Source: Aeromonas hydrophila subsp. hydrophila ATCC 7966
GTDB lineage: Bacteria > Pseudomonadota > Gammaproteobacteria > Enterobacterales > Aeromonadaceae
Assembly: GCF_000014805.1 (NCBI RefSeq)
Contig: NC_008570.1
Coordinates: 4,303,501 to 4,367,500 of the forward strand
Direction: 5' to 3'
Length of the DNA: 64,000 bases
Part shown: positions 40,213 through 49,409 of the stretch, piece after piece
How the letters are laid out: each line of letters opens with the position of its first letter
Position numbering within the stretch: position 1 is the first letter of the stretch
Translations under genes and position numbers: made by a program
Notes under the pieces: model-generated
Databases searched by the model: none
What the model was told of the DNA's origin: nothing
What the model saw: the letters and a program-made list of their open reading frames with translations, nothing else

Positions 40213-41352
40213 ATGTACGACATCATCATCAGAGCGGGGCGCCAGGGAGATGGCCAGCTCGTCGATATCGCCATCATGGAGGGCAAGATAGCCGCCATCG
40301 GCACCCTGCCGGAGACGGCAGCGGCGCAGCAGACCCTGGATCTCGGCGGCCGGGTACATGTGAGCGCCGGCTGGATCGACGGCCACACTCACTGCTACCC
40401 CGCCTCCCCCATCTATCACGATGAGCCGGACAAGGTGGGCGTGGAGTCCGGCGTCACCACCGTCATCGACGCCGGCAGTACCGGGGCCGACGACGTGGAT
40501 GACTTCCAGCGTCTCGCCGCCGGCTGCAAGACCCGGGTGCACGCCCTGCTCAACATCTCCCGCATCGGCCTGCTGCGCCAGAACGAGCTGGCCGACAGCC
40601 GGGACCTCGACATGGATCTCGCCTCCGCGGCCATCCGCCGCCACCCCGGCTTCATCGTCGGCATCAAGGCGCGGATGAGCGGCAGCGTGGTGGGTGAGAA
40701 CGGCCTGCAACCGCTGCGCATGGCCAAGACACTGCAACAGGCCCACGGTCGGCTGCCGCTGATGGTACACGTGGGCAACACGCCACCGGATCTGGACGAG
40801 ATCGTCGCCCTGCTGGGCGATGGCGATCTGCTGACCCACTGCTTCAACGGCAAGCCCAACCGCATCCTGACCCCGGCCGGTGAACTGCGCCAGGCGGTGC
40901 GTGAGGCGATGCAGCGGGGACTCTTGCTCGACATCGGTCACGGCGGCGCCAGCTTCAGCTTCGAGGTGGCGGAGCTGGCCATTGCCCAGGGGATCCTGCC
41001 CCGCACCATCAGCTCCGACATCTACTGCAAGAACCGCATCAAGGGGCCGGTCTACAGCCTGGCCCACGTGATGTCGAAGTTTCTCGCCATCGGCATGACC
41101 CTGGAGCAGGTGCTGGCCTGCGTCACCCACCATGCCGCCGATGCCCTGCGCCTGTCCGGCAAGGGGCGACTCGAGGTGGGCGCCGCTGCCGACCTGACCC
41201 TGTTCGAGGTGAGCAGCGGCCCCACCCTCTTTACCGATACCGAAGCCGGCGCCCGCAATGGCGATCGGCAGTTGCTGCCCCTCGCCGCCCTGGTCGGTGG
41301 CGAACTGGTTCTGACTCACTATGGGAAATCACACCATGCCTTCTGTGTATGA
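40213..41352 (+). CDS. Amidohydrolase/deacetylase family metallohydrolase (EF_0837-type)
   Basis: A 379-residue TIM-barrel amidohydrolase. The two-metal site looks complete: His58 and His60 in DGHTHC, Lys152 in GIKARMSG (likely carbamylated), His186 in MVHVG, His209 in LLTHC and Asp269 in SSDIYC. Relatives include dihydroorotases and N-acylamino-acid or N-acetyl-sugar deacetylases. In this operon, deacylation of an N-acylated amino-sugar acid fits best, giving the substrate of the next enzyme. An internal frame starts earlier at 40072 but overlaps DUF4310; the ATG at 40213 has a GAGAGG site. Its end overlaps the next gene by 17 bases. Confidence 0.85.
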   Translation: MYDIIIRAGRQGDGQLVDIAIMEGKIAAIGTLPETAAAQQTLDLGGRVHVSAGWIDGHTHCYPASPIYHDEPDKVGVESGVTTVIDAGSTGADDVDDFQRLAAGCKTRVHALLNISRIGLLRQNELADSRDLDMDLASAAIRRHPGFIVGIKARMSGSVVGENGLQPLRMAKTLQQAHGRLPLMVHVGNTPPDLDEIVALLGDGDLLTHCFNGKPNRILTPAGELRQAVREAMQRGLLLDIGHGGASFSFEVAELAIAQGILPRTISSDIYCKNRIKGPVYSLAHVMSKFLAIGMTLEQVLACVTHHAADALRLSGKGRLEVGAAADLTLFEVSSGPTLFTDTEAGARNGDRQLLPLAALVGGELVLTHYGKSHHAFCV

Positions 41353-42451
41353 GAAATATCAGCTCAAACCGGTGATCAACGCCTCCGGACGCATGACCAT
41401 TCTCGGCGTATCCACCCCCGAGCAGGAGGTGGTCGATGCGGTCAACTTCGGCCTCGGCCATTACTTCGAGGTGAAGGATCTGGTCAACAAGACCGGCGCC
41501 TACCTGGCCGGCTTGCTGGACGTGGAAGATGCGGTGGTGGTCTCCTGCGCCAGCGCCGGCATCGCCCAGTCGGTGGCCGCGGTGATCGTGCGCGGCGACC
41601 CCTACCGCCTCGAGCAGTTGCACGCCCATGCCCACAATGTGCCGAGCGAAATCGTGCTGCCCAAGGGGCACAACGTCAACTTCGGCGCCCCGGTCGGCAC
41701 CATGGTCAACCTGGGTGGCGGCAAGGTGGTGGAGGCCGGCTACGCCAACGAGTGCTCTGCCGCCCAGCTGGCCGCCGCCATCAATACCAGTACCGCCGCA
41801 ATCCTCTACATCAAGTCCCACCACTGCGTGCAGAAGAGCATTCTGTCGGTGGCCGAGGCGGCCGAGGTAGCCAAGGCTCACGGGCTCCCGCTCATCGTCG
41901 ATGCCGCGGCCGAGGAAGATCTGCGTCTCTACTACAACCTGGGGGCGGATCTGGTCATCTACAGCGGCGCCAAGGCCATCGAAGGGCCCACCAGCGGGCT
42001 GGTACTCGGCAAGCGCCAGTACGTGGAGTGGGTCAAGCAGCAGGCCAACGGTATCGGCCGTGCCATGAAGGTGGGCAAGGAGGGGATCCTCGGCCTCACC
42101 CACGCCATCGAGCGCTACCTGGCCAAGGAGAAGGAGAGCGGCGCCGCCATGGTCGCCAAGATGACCCCCTTCATCGAGCGCCTCAACCAGTTGCCCGGCG
42201 TCAGCGCCAAGGTGGTGTGGGACAGCGCGGGGCGCGACATCGCCCGCACCGATATCGCCTTCGACCACCAGCAGATCGGCATGACCACAGTGCAGGTCGT
42301 CGCCCGTCTGCAGCAGGGCACCCCTGCCATCTACTGCCGTGGCTACAAGGCCAACGAGGGGCACCTCGAGATAGACGTGCGCAGCGTCACCGTGCCCCAG
42401 CTCGACCAGATCCATGCCGCCATTGCCCACCTCGTTCAGGAGAACAACTGA
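41336..42451 (+). CDS. PLP-dependent ammonia lyase, DgaE family
   Basis: A SelA/aminotransferase-fold enzyme of 371 residues. Lys213 in IYSGAKAIEGP is the predicted pyridoxal phosphate Schiff-base residue, and Asp in LIVDAAAEEDL the ring-nitrogen contact. Salmonella DgaE converts D-glucosaminate 6-phosphate to 2-keto-3-deoxygluconate 6-phosphate and ammonia. The same reaction, or one on a close analogue, is expected here because an aldolase for that product follows. The start at 41336 (MPSVYEKYQLKP) lies inside the end of the amidohydrolase gene. Confidence 0.85.
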   Translation: MPSVYEKYQLKPVINASGRMTILGVSTPEQEVVDAVNFGLGHYFEVKDLVNKTGAYLAGLLDVEDAVVVSCASAGIAQSVAAVIVRGDPYRLEQLHAHAHNVPSEIVLPKGHNVNFGAPVGTMVNLGGGKVVEAGYANECSAAQLAAAINTSTAAILYIKSHHCVQKSILSVAEAAEVAKAHGLPLIVDAAAEEDLRLYYNLGADLVIYSGAKAIEGPTSGLVLGKRQYVEWVKQQANGIGRAMKVGKEGILGLTHAIERYLAKEKESGAAMVAKMTPFIERLNQLPGVSAKVVWDSAGRDIARTDIAFDHQQIGMTTVQVVARLQQGTPAIYCRGYKANEGHLEIDVRSVTVPQLDQIHAAIAHLVQENN

Positions 42452-43191
42452 TGTCTTTGACTCCCAATTACTACCGCGCTCGGGTCTGCCTCAACGTACT
42501 GGCCGGCTCCCGACAGAATGCCGTCGACATTTATGAGGCCGCCGAGGGCCACGTGCTGGTCGGCGTGCTCTCCAAAAACTACCCGGATGTGCCCTCCGCC
42601 GTCGCTGACATGCAGGCCTACGCCCAGCTTATCGACAACGCCCTCTCCATCGGACTGGGGGCCGGCGATCCGCGCCAGTCTGCCATGGTGGCCGAGCTGG
42701 CTCGCCAGCTGCAGCCCCAGCACGTCAATCAGGTGTTCACCGGCGTCGGCGCCAGCCGGGCGCTGCTCGGCCAGCCTGACACCCTCGTCAATGGCCTTGT
42801 CTCCCCCACCGGCACCCCAGGGATGGTGAAGATCTCCACCGGACCCCTGAGCAGCCAGCAGCCGGACGGCATCGTCCCCATCGACACCGCCATCGCCCTG
42901 CTCAGGGACATGGGCGGCAGCTCGGTCAAGTTCTTCCCCATGGGGGGGCTGACCTGCCGCGCCGAATATCAGGCAGTGGCCGAGGCCTGTGCCCGCCACA
43001 GCTTCTGGCTGGAGCCCACCGGCGGCATCGATCTCGACAACTTTGAGGAGATAGTGCGAATTGCGCTGGATGCCGGGGTCGAGAAGGTGATCCCCCACAT
43101 CTACAGCTCCATCATCGACAGCGCGAGCGGTCAGACCCGTCCCGAGGACGTGCGCACCCTGCTGGCCACGGTGAAGCGGCTGCTGGCCTGA
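42451..43191 (+). CDS. KDGP aldolase family protein, DgaF-type
   Basis: A 246-residue TIM-barrel aldolase. Lys160 in SSVKFFPMGG is the likely Schiff-base residue, and LEPTGGIDLDNF the phosphate-binding end. In the dga pathway such an enzyme splits 2-keto-3-deoxygluconate 6-phosphate into pyruvate and glyceraldehyde 3-phosphate. The ATG overlaps the ammonia-lyase stop by one base. It ends the operon, before a hairpin at 43199. Confidence 0.85.
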   Translation: MSLTPNYYRARVCLNVLAGSRQNAVDIYEAAEGHVLVGVLSKNYPDVPSAVADMQAYAQLIDNALSIGLGAGDPRQSAMVAELARQLQPQHVNQVFTGVGASRALLGQPDTLVNGLVSPTGTPGMVKISTGPLSSQQPDGIVPIDTAIALLRDMGGSSVKFFPMGGLTCRAEYQAVAEACARHSFWLEPTGGIDLDNFEEIVRIALDAGVEKVIPHIYSSIIDSASGQTRPEDVRTLLATVKRLLA

Positions 43192-43198
43192 CGGCCCT

Positions 43199-43235
43199 CA
43201 GGCACCGGTCCGATCACTGACCGGTGCCTGGCTTG
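43199..43235 (+). terminator. Terminator-like hairpin between the aldolase gene and the regulator
   Basis: CAGGCACCGGTC and GACCGGTGCCTG form a perfect 12-bp stem around an 8-base loop, followed by a weak T-run (GCTTGTTAAT). It may end the operon transcript partly, leaving some read-through into the regulator gene. Confidence 0.65.
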
Positions 43236-43295
43236 TTAATGACCCGCTTGTTAACATCGATTTTTCATTCCGCGACAGGAGTCCGTTTCCCCCTC

Positions 43296-45200
43296 ATGAT
43301 CAAGCTGCCCCACCCCAGACTCCATCAACTGCTCACCCTGCTCCACGCCGAACCGCTGCCGCAGGAGGAGCTGGCCCGCCGCCTCAGTGTCTCCACCCGC
43401 ACCGTGCGCACCGACGTGGCGACCCTGAACGAGATCATCGCCACCCAGGGCGCCCACCTGATCCACCAGCGCGGTAGCGGCTACCAGCTCAAGATCTACA
43501 ATCAGGAGCTGTTCGAGGCGCTGCTGGCAGCCCAGGAGCAGGAGAGCGGACTGCCCCGCACCAGCCGCGAGCGAGTGCTGCACCTGCAGATCCTGCTGCT
43601 GACGGCGGAGCAGGGTATCAAGCTCGACGAGCTGGCGGACACCTGGTATCTGAGCCGGGCGGCACTGCAGGGGGACATGGCGGAAGTACGGGAGCGGCTC
43701 GCCCACTTCGGACTCGCCATCGACAGCAAACCCAGGCAGGGGATGCGGATCCAGGGGGGCGAGACGGCCATCCGCGCCTGCCTCACCCAGCTGCTCTATC
43801 AGGAACTGCTGCACAGCAACCCGCTGCAGAGTCTGCTGCCCAACCTCTGTCCCAGCAAGACGCTGGAGGTAGTGGGCAATCACATCCACGAACAGCTCGG
43901 CCGTCATCAGCTGCGCCTGGCCGACGAGAGTCTGCAGCAGCTCGCCATCTACTGCGCCGTCGCCCTGCTGCGCCAGGCGGCCGGCCACGAGCTGCGCCAA
44001 TTCACCAGCGAGGATCTCACGGCACCTCTGCTGGCGGTCGCCCGCGACATCTATGGCGAGCTGCCGACCCTGACTCCGCCGGGGGAGGAGGAGATAGCCT
44101 GTCTCGCCATCCAGATCCAGGCCCGCCTCACCGCCGATGCCCCCCAGCTCAGCCCGGCCATGGCAGCCGAGAGCGAACAGCTGGTGGAACATCTGCTGGC
44201 CTACATCCACCAGCACTACCCCTATGACCTGCGCGGCGATCTGCAACTGCGGGCCGACCTGCAGACTCATATCAGCGCCATGCTGCTGCGGGTCAAATAC
44301 CAGATCGGCAGCCACAATCCGCTGGCGGACCACATCAAGCAGTACTACCCCCTCGCCTACGACATCACGCTGGCGGCCATCTCGGAGTGGATCAGGCAGA
44401 CTCCCTATCGGCTGACCCACCACGAGATAGGCTACCTGGTGATCCACATCGGGGTCGGACTGGAGCGTCACTACGACATCGGTTACACCCGCCGTCCCCA
44501 GGCGCTGCTGCTGTGCGATGCGGGCAATGCCACCTTCCGGGTGCTGGAGGCCCGCATCAAGCGGGAGTATCCCCAGTTGCAGCTGACCATGCTGGAGTCG
44601 GTGCGGGATTACGAAGGGCTGGCGCGGATCGAGCAGGACTTCGTCATCAGCACCGTCAAGGCCGGCGAGAAGAACGTGCCCGTGGTGCAGGTCGCCCCCT
44701 TCCCGACCCAGTACCAGCTGGAGCAGCTCGGCAAACTGGTGCTGGTCGATCGCACCCGCCCCTACCTGCTCGACAAGTACTTCGATGCCGACCACTTCAT
44801 GGTGGTCACCGAACCGCTCAGCCAGGCGGCGCTGTTTGATCGCATCTGCAGCCAGCTGGAGGTGGAAGATCTGGTGGAAAGCGGCTTTCGGGGATCGTTG
44901 CAGGAACGGGAGCGGATCGTCTCCACCATGCTGGGGGACGGCATCGCCCTGCCCCACTCCCTCGGTCTGCTGGCGCGCTGCACCCTGGTCTATACCGTGC
45001 TGGCCCCGCAGGGGATCGACTGGGGCAACGGCGAGAGCGCTACCCTCGTCTTCGTGCTGGCCATCGCCAAGGCCGACTACGAAGAGGCCATGGGGCTCTA
45101 TGACCTGTTCCTGGCGCTGATGAACGAAAAAGCCAGCAGGAGTCTGCTGGCTTGTCGGGATTTTGCCGCCTTCAAGACGCTGGCACGCAGCGCACCTTGA
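43296..45200 (+). CDS. LicR/MtlR-type transcriptional activator: HTH, PRDs, EIIB-like, EIIA
   Basis: A 634-residue PTS-controlled regulator. In order: HTH (about 10-65; EELARRLSVSTRTVRTDVATL), a second HTH-like part, two PRDs (about 185-290 and 295-400), an EIIB-like domain with Cys407 in LLLCDAGNATF, and a C-terminal EIIA domain with His554 in GIALPHS. Members of this family bind DNA and are tuned by phosphorylation at these sites, unlike the RNA-binding BglG antiterminators. It directly follows the operon and is its likely activator. The ATG at 43296 is preferred from the alignment; the nearest GGAG is about 14 bases away, so initiation may be weak. It converges on npr. Confidence 0.85.
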   Translation: MIKLPHPRLHQLLTLLHAEPLPQEELARRLSVSTRTVRTDVATLNEIIATQGAHLIHQRGSGYQLKIYNQELFEALLAAQEQESGLPRTSRERVLHLQILLLTAEQGIKLDELADTWYLSRAALQGDMAEVRERLAHFGLAIDSKPRQGMRIQGGETAIRACLTQLLYQELLHSNPLQSLLPNLCPSKTLEVVGNHIHEQLGRHQLRLADESLQQLAIYCAVALLRQAAGHELRQFTSEDLTAPLLAVARDIYGELPTLTPPGEEEIACLAIQIQARLTADAPQLSPAMAAESEQLVEHLLAYIHQHYPYDLRGDLQLRADLQTHISAMLLRVKYQIGSHNPLADHIKQYYPLAYDITLAAISEWIRQTPYRLTHHEIGYLVIHIGVGLERHYDIGYTRRPQALLLCDAGNATFRVLEARIKREYPQLQLTMLESVRDYEGLARIEQDFVISTVKAGEKNVPVVQVAPFPTQYQLEQLGKLVLVDRTRPYLLDKYFDADHFMVVTEPLSQAALFDRICSQLEVEDLVESGFRGSLQERERIVSTMLGDGIALPHSLGLLARCTLVYTVLAPQGIDWGNGESATLVFVLAIAKADYEEAMGLYDLFLALMNEKASRSLLACRDFAAFKTLARSAP

Positions 45201-45215
45201 GCATGCCGAGGTGCG

Positions 45216-45488
45216 TTACTCCTCGTTGAAGCCCGAGGTGAACAGCGCCACCACGGCGGCCAGGGCCTCCACTTCCTCGGGCCCCTCCACCTGGACTTCC
45301 ACCTGCTTGCCCTGGGCGGAGTCCAGCATCAGCAGGCCGATCACGCTGTCCGCGTCGGCCTCGACCCCCTCTTCATTGCGCAGCAACACGTGGGCATCGA
45401 ACCCCTGCACCAGCTCGAACAGCATCATGGCCGGTCTGGCATGCATGCCCAGCTTGTTTTTCACTTCCACCGAGGCTGAGACGGTCAT
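45216..45488 (-). CDS. npr: Phosphocarrier NPr of the nitrogen PTS
   Basis: An HPr paralogue of 90 residues (E. coli NPr also 90; also called PtsO). The phosphorylated histidine is His16 in LGMHARPA. It passes phosphate from EINtr (PtsP, not in this window) to EIIANtr (PtsN, encoded 0.9 kb upstream). It is last in the rpoN-hpf-ptsN-rapZ-npr series. A CGCACCT/AGGTGCG hairpin bridges the 15-base gap to the convergent regulator gene. Confidence 0.96.
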   Translation of the reverse strand: MTVSASVEVKNKLGMHARPAMMLFELVQGFDAHVLLRNEEGVEADADSVIGLLMLDSAQGKQVEVQVEGPEEVEALAAVVALFTSGFNEE

Positions 45489-45508
45489 CTGATCTTCCTA
45501 TTGGTCCA

Positions 45509-46375
45509 TCAAAATTGCGGTGCACTCTTGTCGAGGGTGCGGTGGCGGATCTGGACGTTCTTGCCCAGCAGGCGGAAGGCGCCGGCCAGCTGCTCGGCAA
45601 TGAACACCGATCTGTGCTGGCCGCCGGTGCAACCGATACCGACTGTCACATAGCTGCGATTGTTGCGCTCCAGGTGAGGCAACCAGGTCGCCAGCATATT
45701 CTCGATCTGCAGGATGAACTGCATCACGTCGGGCTGGCTGGAGAGGTAGCGGGCCACCGGCTCATCCTTGCCGGTGAAGGGTTTGAGCTCGGGGATCCAG
45801 TGCGGATTGGGCAGGAAGCGGGCGTCGAACACGAAGTCGGCATCCTTGGGAATGCCGTACTTGAAGCCGAACGACTCGAACACCAGCACCAGCTCGTTCT
45901 CCTTCTTGCCGAGCACCCGGGTCTTGATGAGCTCGCTCAGGTCGTGAATGCTGAGGTTGGTGGTATCGATGCGCAGGTCGGCCGTCGAGGAGAGCGGTGC
46001 CAGCAGGTGGGTCTCCTCCCGAATCGCCTCGTCCAGCGACAGCTGATTGCGTGACAAGGGGTGCAGCCGGCGGCTCTCGCCGTAGCGCTTGAGCAGGGTG
46101 GAGTTTTCCGCATCGAAGAAGAAGCTCGAGAACTCCACCCGCCCCTCGTTGCGAACCTGGGCCAGCAGGGTTTCCAGCTTGTCCGGGCTCGCCGGCAGGT
46201 TGCGCACGTCGATGCTGACCGCCAGCTTGTCATACTGGCTCTCGACCGAGACGATCAGCTGGGGCAGCAGGTTGACCGGCAGGTTATCCACGCAGTAATA
46301 ACCGAGATCCTCCAGCACACGCAGGGCAACTGTCTTGCCCGAGCCGGAGCGCCCACTCACCACTATTAATTGCAT
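45509..46375 (-). CDS. rapZ: RNase adapter protein RapZ
   Basis: A P-loop protein of 288 residues (284 in E. coli) that senses glucosamine 6-phosphate and presents the small RNA GlmZ to RNase E. Walker A is at residues 8-15 (GRSGSGKT). The C-terminal domain contains the conserved [11 protein letters not shown] metabolite-binding loop. No glmY or glmZ RNA was visible in the window. Its sensing of amino-sugar supply is of interest beside the amino-sugar-acid operon. Confidence 0.97.
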   Translation of the reverse strand: MQLIVVSGRSGSGKTVALRVLEDLGYYCVDNLPVNLLPQLIVSVESQYDKLAVSIDVRNLPASPDKLETLLAQVRNEGRVEFSSFFFDAENSTLLKRYGESRRLHPLSRNQLSLDEAIREETHLLAPLSSTADLRIDTTNLSIHDLSELIKTRVLGKKENELVLVFESFGFKYGIPKDADFVFDARFLPNPHWIPELKPFTGKDEPVARYLSSQPDVMQFILQIENMLATWLPHLERNNRSYVTVGIGCTGGQHRSVFIAEQLAGAFRLLGKNVQIRHRTLDKSAPQF

Positions 46376-46417
46376 CTTGTTCCCTCACCGCTTGGCGTCA
46401 TTGCAAGGGCCTGCATC

Positions 46418-46864
46418 TCAGGCCGATGTCATGATCTGATAGAGTTCTTCGTCGCTGGTTGCCTGGCGCAACTGGCGGCATACCGCCTTGTCGCCCAGTT
46501 TGGATGCCATCAGGGAAAGGGTCTTGAGGTGCTGCTTGCACTCGCTTTCCGGCACCAGCAGGGCGAACAGCAGGTCAACCGGTTGATTGTCGATGGAATC
46601 GAAGGGGATCGGCTCTGCGAAGGTCATCAGGATGGCGGTCGGCGGAAACTCGTCGCCAATCCGGCCGTGGGGAATGGCGATACCGGCACCGATCCCGGTA
46701 CTGCCCATTTTTTCTCGCGCCAGCAGGCACTCGAAGAGCACCTGACGAGAGGTCCCCAGGCGCTCAGCGGCTAACTCGCTGATGATCTCCAGGGCGCGTT
46801 TCTTGCTGGTACAAGGGACCGCACTTTTGGTGCAGTCCCGACTCAGTATGTGTTCAAGTTGCAT
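46418..46864 (-). CDS. ptsN: Nitrogen-PTS EIIA protein PtsN
   Basis: The output protein of the nitrogen PTS, 148 residues. The phosphorylated histidine is His66 in IAIPHGRIG (His73 in E. coli). Unphosphorylated PtsN regulates potassium uptake systems and phosphate signalling in E. coli. The N-terminus is about 15 residues shorter than in E. coli (163). It lies 2 bases downstream of hpf on the same strand. Confidence 0.97.
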   Translation of the reverse strand: MQLEHILSRDCTKSAVPCTSKKRALEIISELAAERLGTSRQVLFECLLAREKMGSTGIGAGIAIPHGRIGDEFPPTAILMTFAEPIPFDSIDNQPVDLLFALLVPESECKQHLKTLSLMASKLGDKAVCRQLRQATSDEELYQIMTSA

Positions 46865-46866
46865 GG

Positions 46867-47154
46867 TTATTTTTGATTTAACTTATCTTTGTGCTTGATG
46901 ATCTGCCGATCCAGCTTGTCCAGCAGGGTATCAATCGCAGCGTACATGTCGGCATGCTGCGAATTGGCGAACACCTCACCCCCGCTGACATGCAGCTTGG
47001 CTTCGGCGATCTGGTTCAGTTTTTCTACGCTCAACACCACATGAACATTGTTGATGTGGTCAAAGTGACGCTCGAGTTTGGCAAATTTATTGTTCACATA
47101 ATCACGCAGAGCTTCGGTGATCTCGACATGGTGTCCGGTCAGGTTAATTTGCAT
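46867..47154 (-). CDS. hpf: Ribosome hibernation promoting factor, short form
   Basis: HPF of 95 residues (MQINLTGHHVEITEALRDYV, E. coli 95), the short type that helps form 100S ribosome dimers in stationary phase. It lacks the C-terminal dimerisation domain of long HPF. It lies 21 bases downstream of rpoN, as in E. coli. Confidence 0.97.
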   Translation of the reverse strand: MQINLTGHHVEITEALRDYVNNKFAKLERHFDHINNVHVVLSVEKLNQIAEAKLHVSGGEVFANSQHADMYAAIDTLLDKLDRQIIKHKDKLNQK

Positions 47155-47175
47155 AACGTCTTCCTTTTGTTTTGC

Positions 47176-48615
47176 CTAAACCAGGCGTTTGCGCTGATTG
47201 GATGGCGGGATCAACAAGGATTCACGGTACTTTGCGATCGTGCGTCTCGCCACCATAATACCCTGTTCGGCCAGCAAATCCGCGATCTTGCTATCACTTA
47301 GCGGCTTGGCGGGATTCTCCGCCGTGACCAGCTTCTTGATGAGCGCGCGAATTGCGGTCGATGAGCACTCTCCTCCTCCCTCCGTGTTGACATGACTGGA
47401 GAAAAAAAACTTCAGTTCGAAGATGCCGCGCGGCGTATGCATGTACTTCTGGGTCGTAACCCGCGAGATGGTTGACTCGTGCATCTCCACCGCTTCGGCG
47501 ATGTCGTTGAGCACCATGGGTTTCATGGCCTCTTCACCGTATTCGAAAAAGCCCTGCTGCTGCTCGACGATACAGCTGGCCACCTTGAGCAGGGTGTCGT
47601 TGCGGCTCTCCAGACTCTTGATGAACCACTTGGCTTCCTGCAGGTGGGAGCGGATGAACTGGGTATCCTGGCTGGTGCGCGCCTGACGGGCCATGGCGGC
47701 ATAGGTCTCGTTGACCCGGATGCGCGGGGCCGAGTCCGGGTTGAGCTCGACCACCCACTTGTTGCCCTTCTTGACCACGGAAACATCCGGGATCACGTAC
47801 TGGGATTCGCTCTGGATGACGCCGTTGCCGGGTCTCGGCTCCAGCTGCTGGATCAAATCCAGCACCTCCTTGAGGTCGCTCTCCTTGAGCCGGGTCTTGC
47901 GCGCCAGGGTGCGGTAGTCGCGATTGCCGAGCAAGTCCATGTGCTCGAGGATCACCTCCTTGGCCTCGTTGAGCCAGGGCAGGTCGGGGGAGTATTGGCC
48001 CAGCTGGATCAGCAGGCACTCTTGTACCGAGCGGGCGGCAATGCCGACCGGATCGAAGTGCTGCACTCGCTTGAGCACCGCCTCCACTTCATCGAGCTCC
48101 ACCTCGACATCCTCGCTGCTTACCGCAGTCTGGATATCTTCCAGCGATACCGTCAGATAACCGGATTCGTCGATGGCGTCGATGATGGCGAGGGCGATGG
48201 CGGCATCCACGTCGCTGAACGGCGTCAGGCGCATCTGCCACAACAGATAATCCTGCAGGTTTTCGGTGGTTTCGCCCTGATAGATGCTGTCTTCACCGTC
48301 GTGGATCGGGCCCGCGCTCTGGGCCGTGCCGGCCGAGTAGACCTCTTCCCAGGTGGTATCTACCGGCAGTTCGTCCGGCATGTTGTCCTGAGACATGGCA
48401 TCGCTGGAGTCGAGTTGGCTGGCATCGACCGGCTCTTCCGGGCTGGTCTCCTGCACATCATTTTCCTCTTGCTCCAGCAAGGGGTTGTTGTCGAGCGCTT
48501 GCTGAATTTCCTGCTGGAGTTCCAGAGTGGAGAGCTGGAGCAGACGAATCGCTTGTTGTAATTGCGGCGTCATGGTCAGGGACTGGCCGAGACGCAACTG
48601 TAATGTCGGCTTCAT
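47176..48615 (-). CDS. rpoN: RNA polymerase sigma-54 factor
   Basis: Sigma-54, 479 residues (477 in E. coli). The glutamine- and leucine-rich activator-interacting region I ([21 protein letters not shown]), an acidic region II (about 50-110), the core-binding region and the C-terminal RpoN box [10 protein letters not shown] (456-465), which reads the -24 element, are all present. It lies 65 bases after lptB. Confidence 0.98.
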   Translation of the reverse strand: MKPTLQLRLGQSLTMTPQLQQAIRLLQLSTLELQQEIQQALDNNPLLEQEENDVQETSPEEPVDASQLDSSDAMSQDNMPDELPVDTTWEEVYSAGTAQSAGPIHDGEDSIYQGETTENLQDYLLWQMRLTPFSDVDAAIALAIIDAIDESGYLTVSLEDIQTAVSSEDVEVELDEVEAVLKRVQHFDPVGIAARSVQECLLIQLGQYSPDLPWLNEAKEVILEHMDLLGNRDYRTLARKTRLKESDLKEVLDLIQQLEPRPGNGVIQSESQYVIPDVSVVKKGNKWVVELNPDSAPRIRVNETYAAMARQARTSQDTQFIRSHLQEAKWFIKSLESRNDTLLKVASCIVEQQQGFFEYGEEAMKPMVLNDIAEAVEMHESTISRVTTQKYMHTPRGIFELKFFFSSHVNTEGGGECSSTAIRALIKKLVTAENPAKPLSDSKIADLLAEQGIMVARRTIAKYRESLLIPPSNQRKRLV

Positions 48616-48680
48616 CTACGTCGGGATATCCTTATGTTCAGCGAGGCAGTCGTCACAGGAAATGAAGAGATGCCCCCTTA

Positions 48681-49406
48681 CTATAGACTGAATTGATCGC
48701 CCAAATAGACGCGCTTGACCTGTTCGTCGGCCAGTATGTCGGCCGGTGCACCTTCGGCAATCATCTTGCCGTGGCTGACGATATAGGCCTTCTCACATAC
48801 GTCCAGAGTCTCTCTGACGTTGTGGTCGGTGATCAAGACACCCAGGCCTCTATCTTTGAGATGCTGGATGATCTTCTTGATGTCTATCACAGAAATGGGG
48901 TCGACCCCGGCAAAGGGCTCATCCAGCAGGATAAAACGCGGCTCGGCAGCCAGTGCCCGGGCGATCTCGACCCGGCGCCGCTCCCCGCCCGACAGGCTCT
49001 GCCCCAGGCTGTCACGGATATGGGTGATGTTGAACTCTTCCAGCAGTTGCTGGACCTTGTCCTCCCGCTCTTCGCGGCTCAGCCCCTTGCGGGTCTGCAT
49101 GACCCCCATCAGGTTGTCGAACACCGACAGGCGACGGAAGATGGAGGCCTCCTGCGGCAGATAGCCGATACCGTTGCGGGCACGGATATGCATGGGTTGC
49201 AGGCTGATGTCCTGATCATCGATGGTGATGAGGCCGGCATCGCTCTGCACCAGCCCCACGATCATGTAGAAGGAGGTGGTCTTGCCGGCGCCGTTCGGAC
49301 CTAACAGCCCGACGATCTGGCCGGTCCCCACTTCCAGGCTCACATCGCTCACTACCATGCGGCGCTTGTAACTTTTTTGCAGGCCGGCTGCTTTCAACAC
49401 TGCCAT
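48681..49406 (-). CDS. lptB: LPS export ABC transporter ATPase LptB
   Basis: The cytoplasmic ATPase of the LptB2FGC complex, 241 residues. Walker A ([11 protein letters not shown]), signature [15 protein letters not shown], Walker B ([12 protein letters not shown]) and switch histidine (ITDHNV) are clear. It powers extraction of LPS from the inner membrane. It follows lptA by 3 bases. Confidence 0.98.
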   Translation of the reverse strand: MAVLKAAGLQKSYKRRMVVSDVSLEVGTGQIVGLLGPNGAGKTTSFYMIVGLVQSDAGLITIDDQDISLQPMHIRARNGIGYLPQEASIFRRLSVFDNLMGVMQTRKGLSREEREDKVQQLLEEFNITHIRDSLGQSLSGGERRRVEIARALAAEPRFILLDEPFAGVDPISVIDIKKIIQHLKDRGLGVLITDHNVRETLDVCEKAYIVSHGKMIAEGAPADILADEQVKRVYLGDQFSL

Positions 49407-49409
49407 GGT

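Noticed and set aside
38349..40388. 679-codon minus-strand frame across the DUF operon
   Set aside because: Shadow of DUF4312, DUF4311 and DUF4310, each of which has a ribosome site and family features.
43199..43235. Ribonucleic antiterminator (BglG-type RAT) site
   Set aside because: The hairpin is a simple perfect stem without an overlapping alternative stem, and the regulator is of the DNA-binding LicR/MtlR type rather than BglG.
43251..44957. 568-codon minus-strand frame opposite the PRD regulator
   Set aside because: Shadow of the regulator, whose HTH, PRD, EIIB-like and EIIA domains are recognisable.
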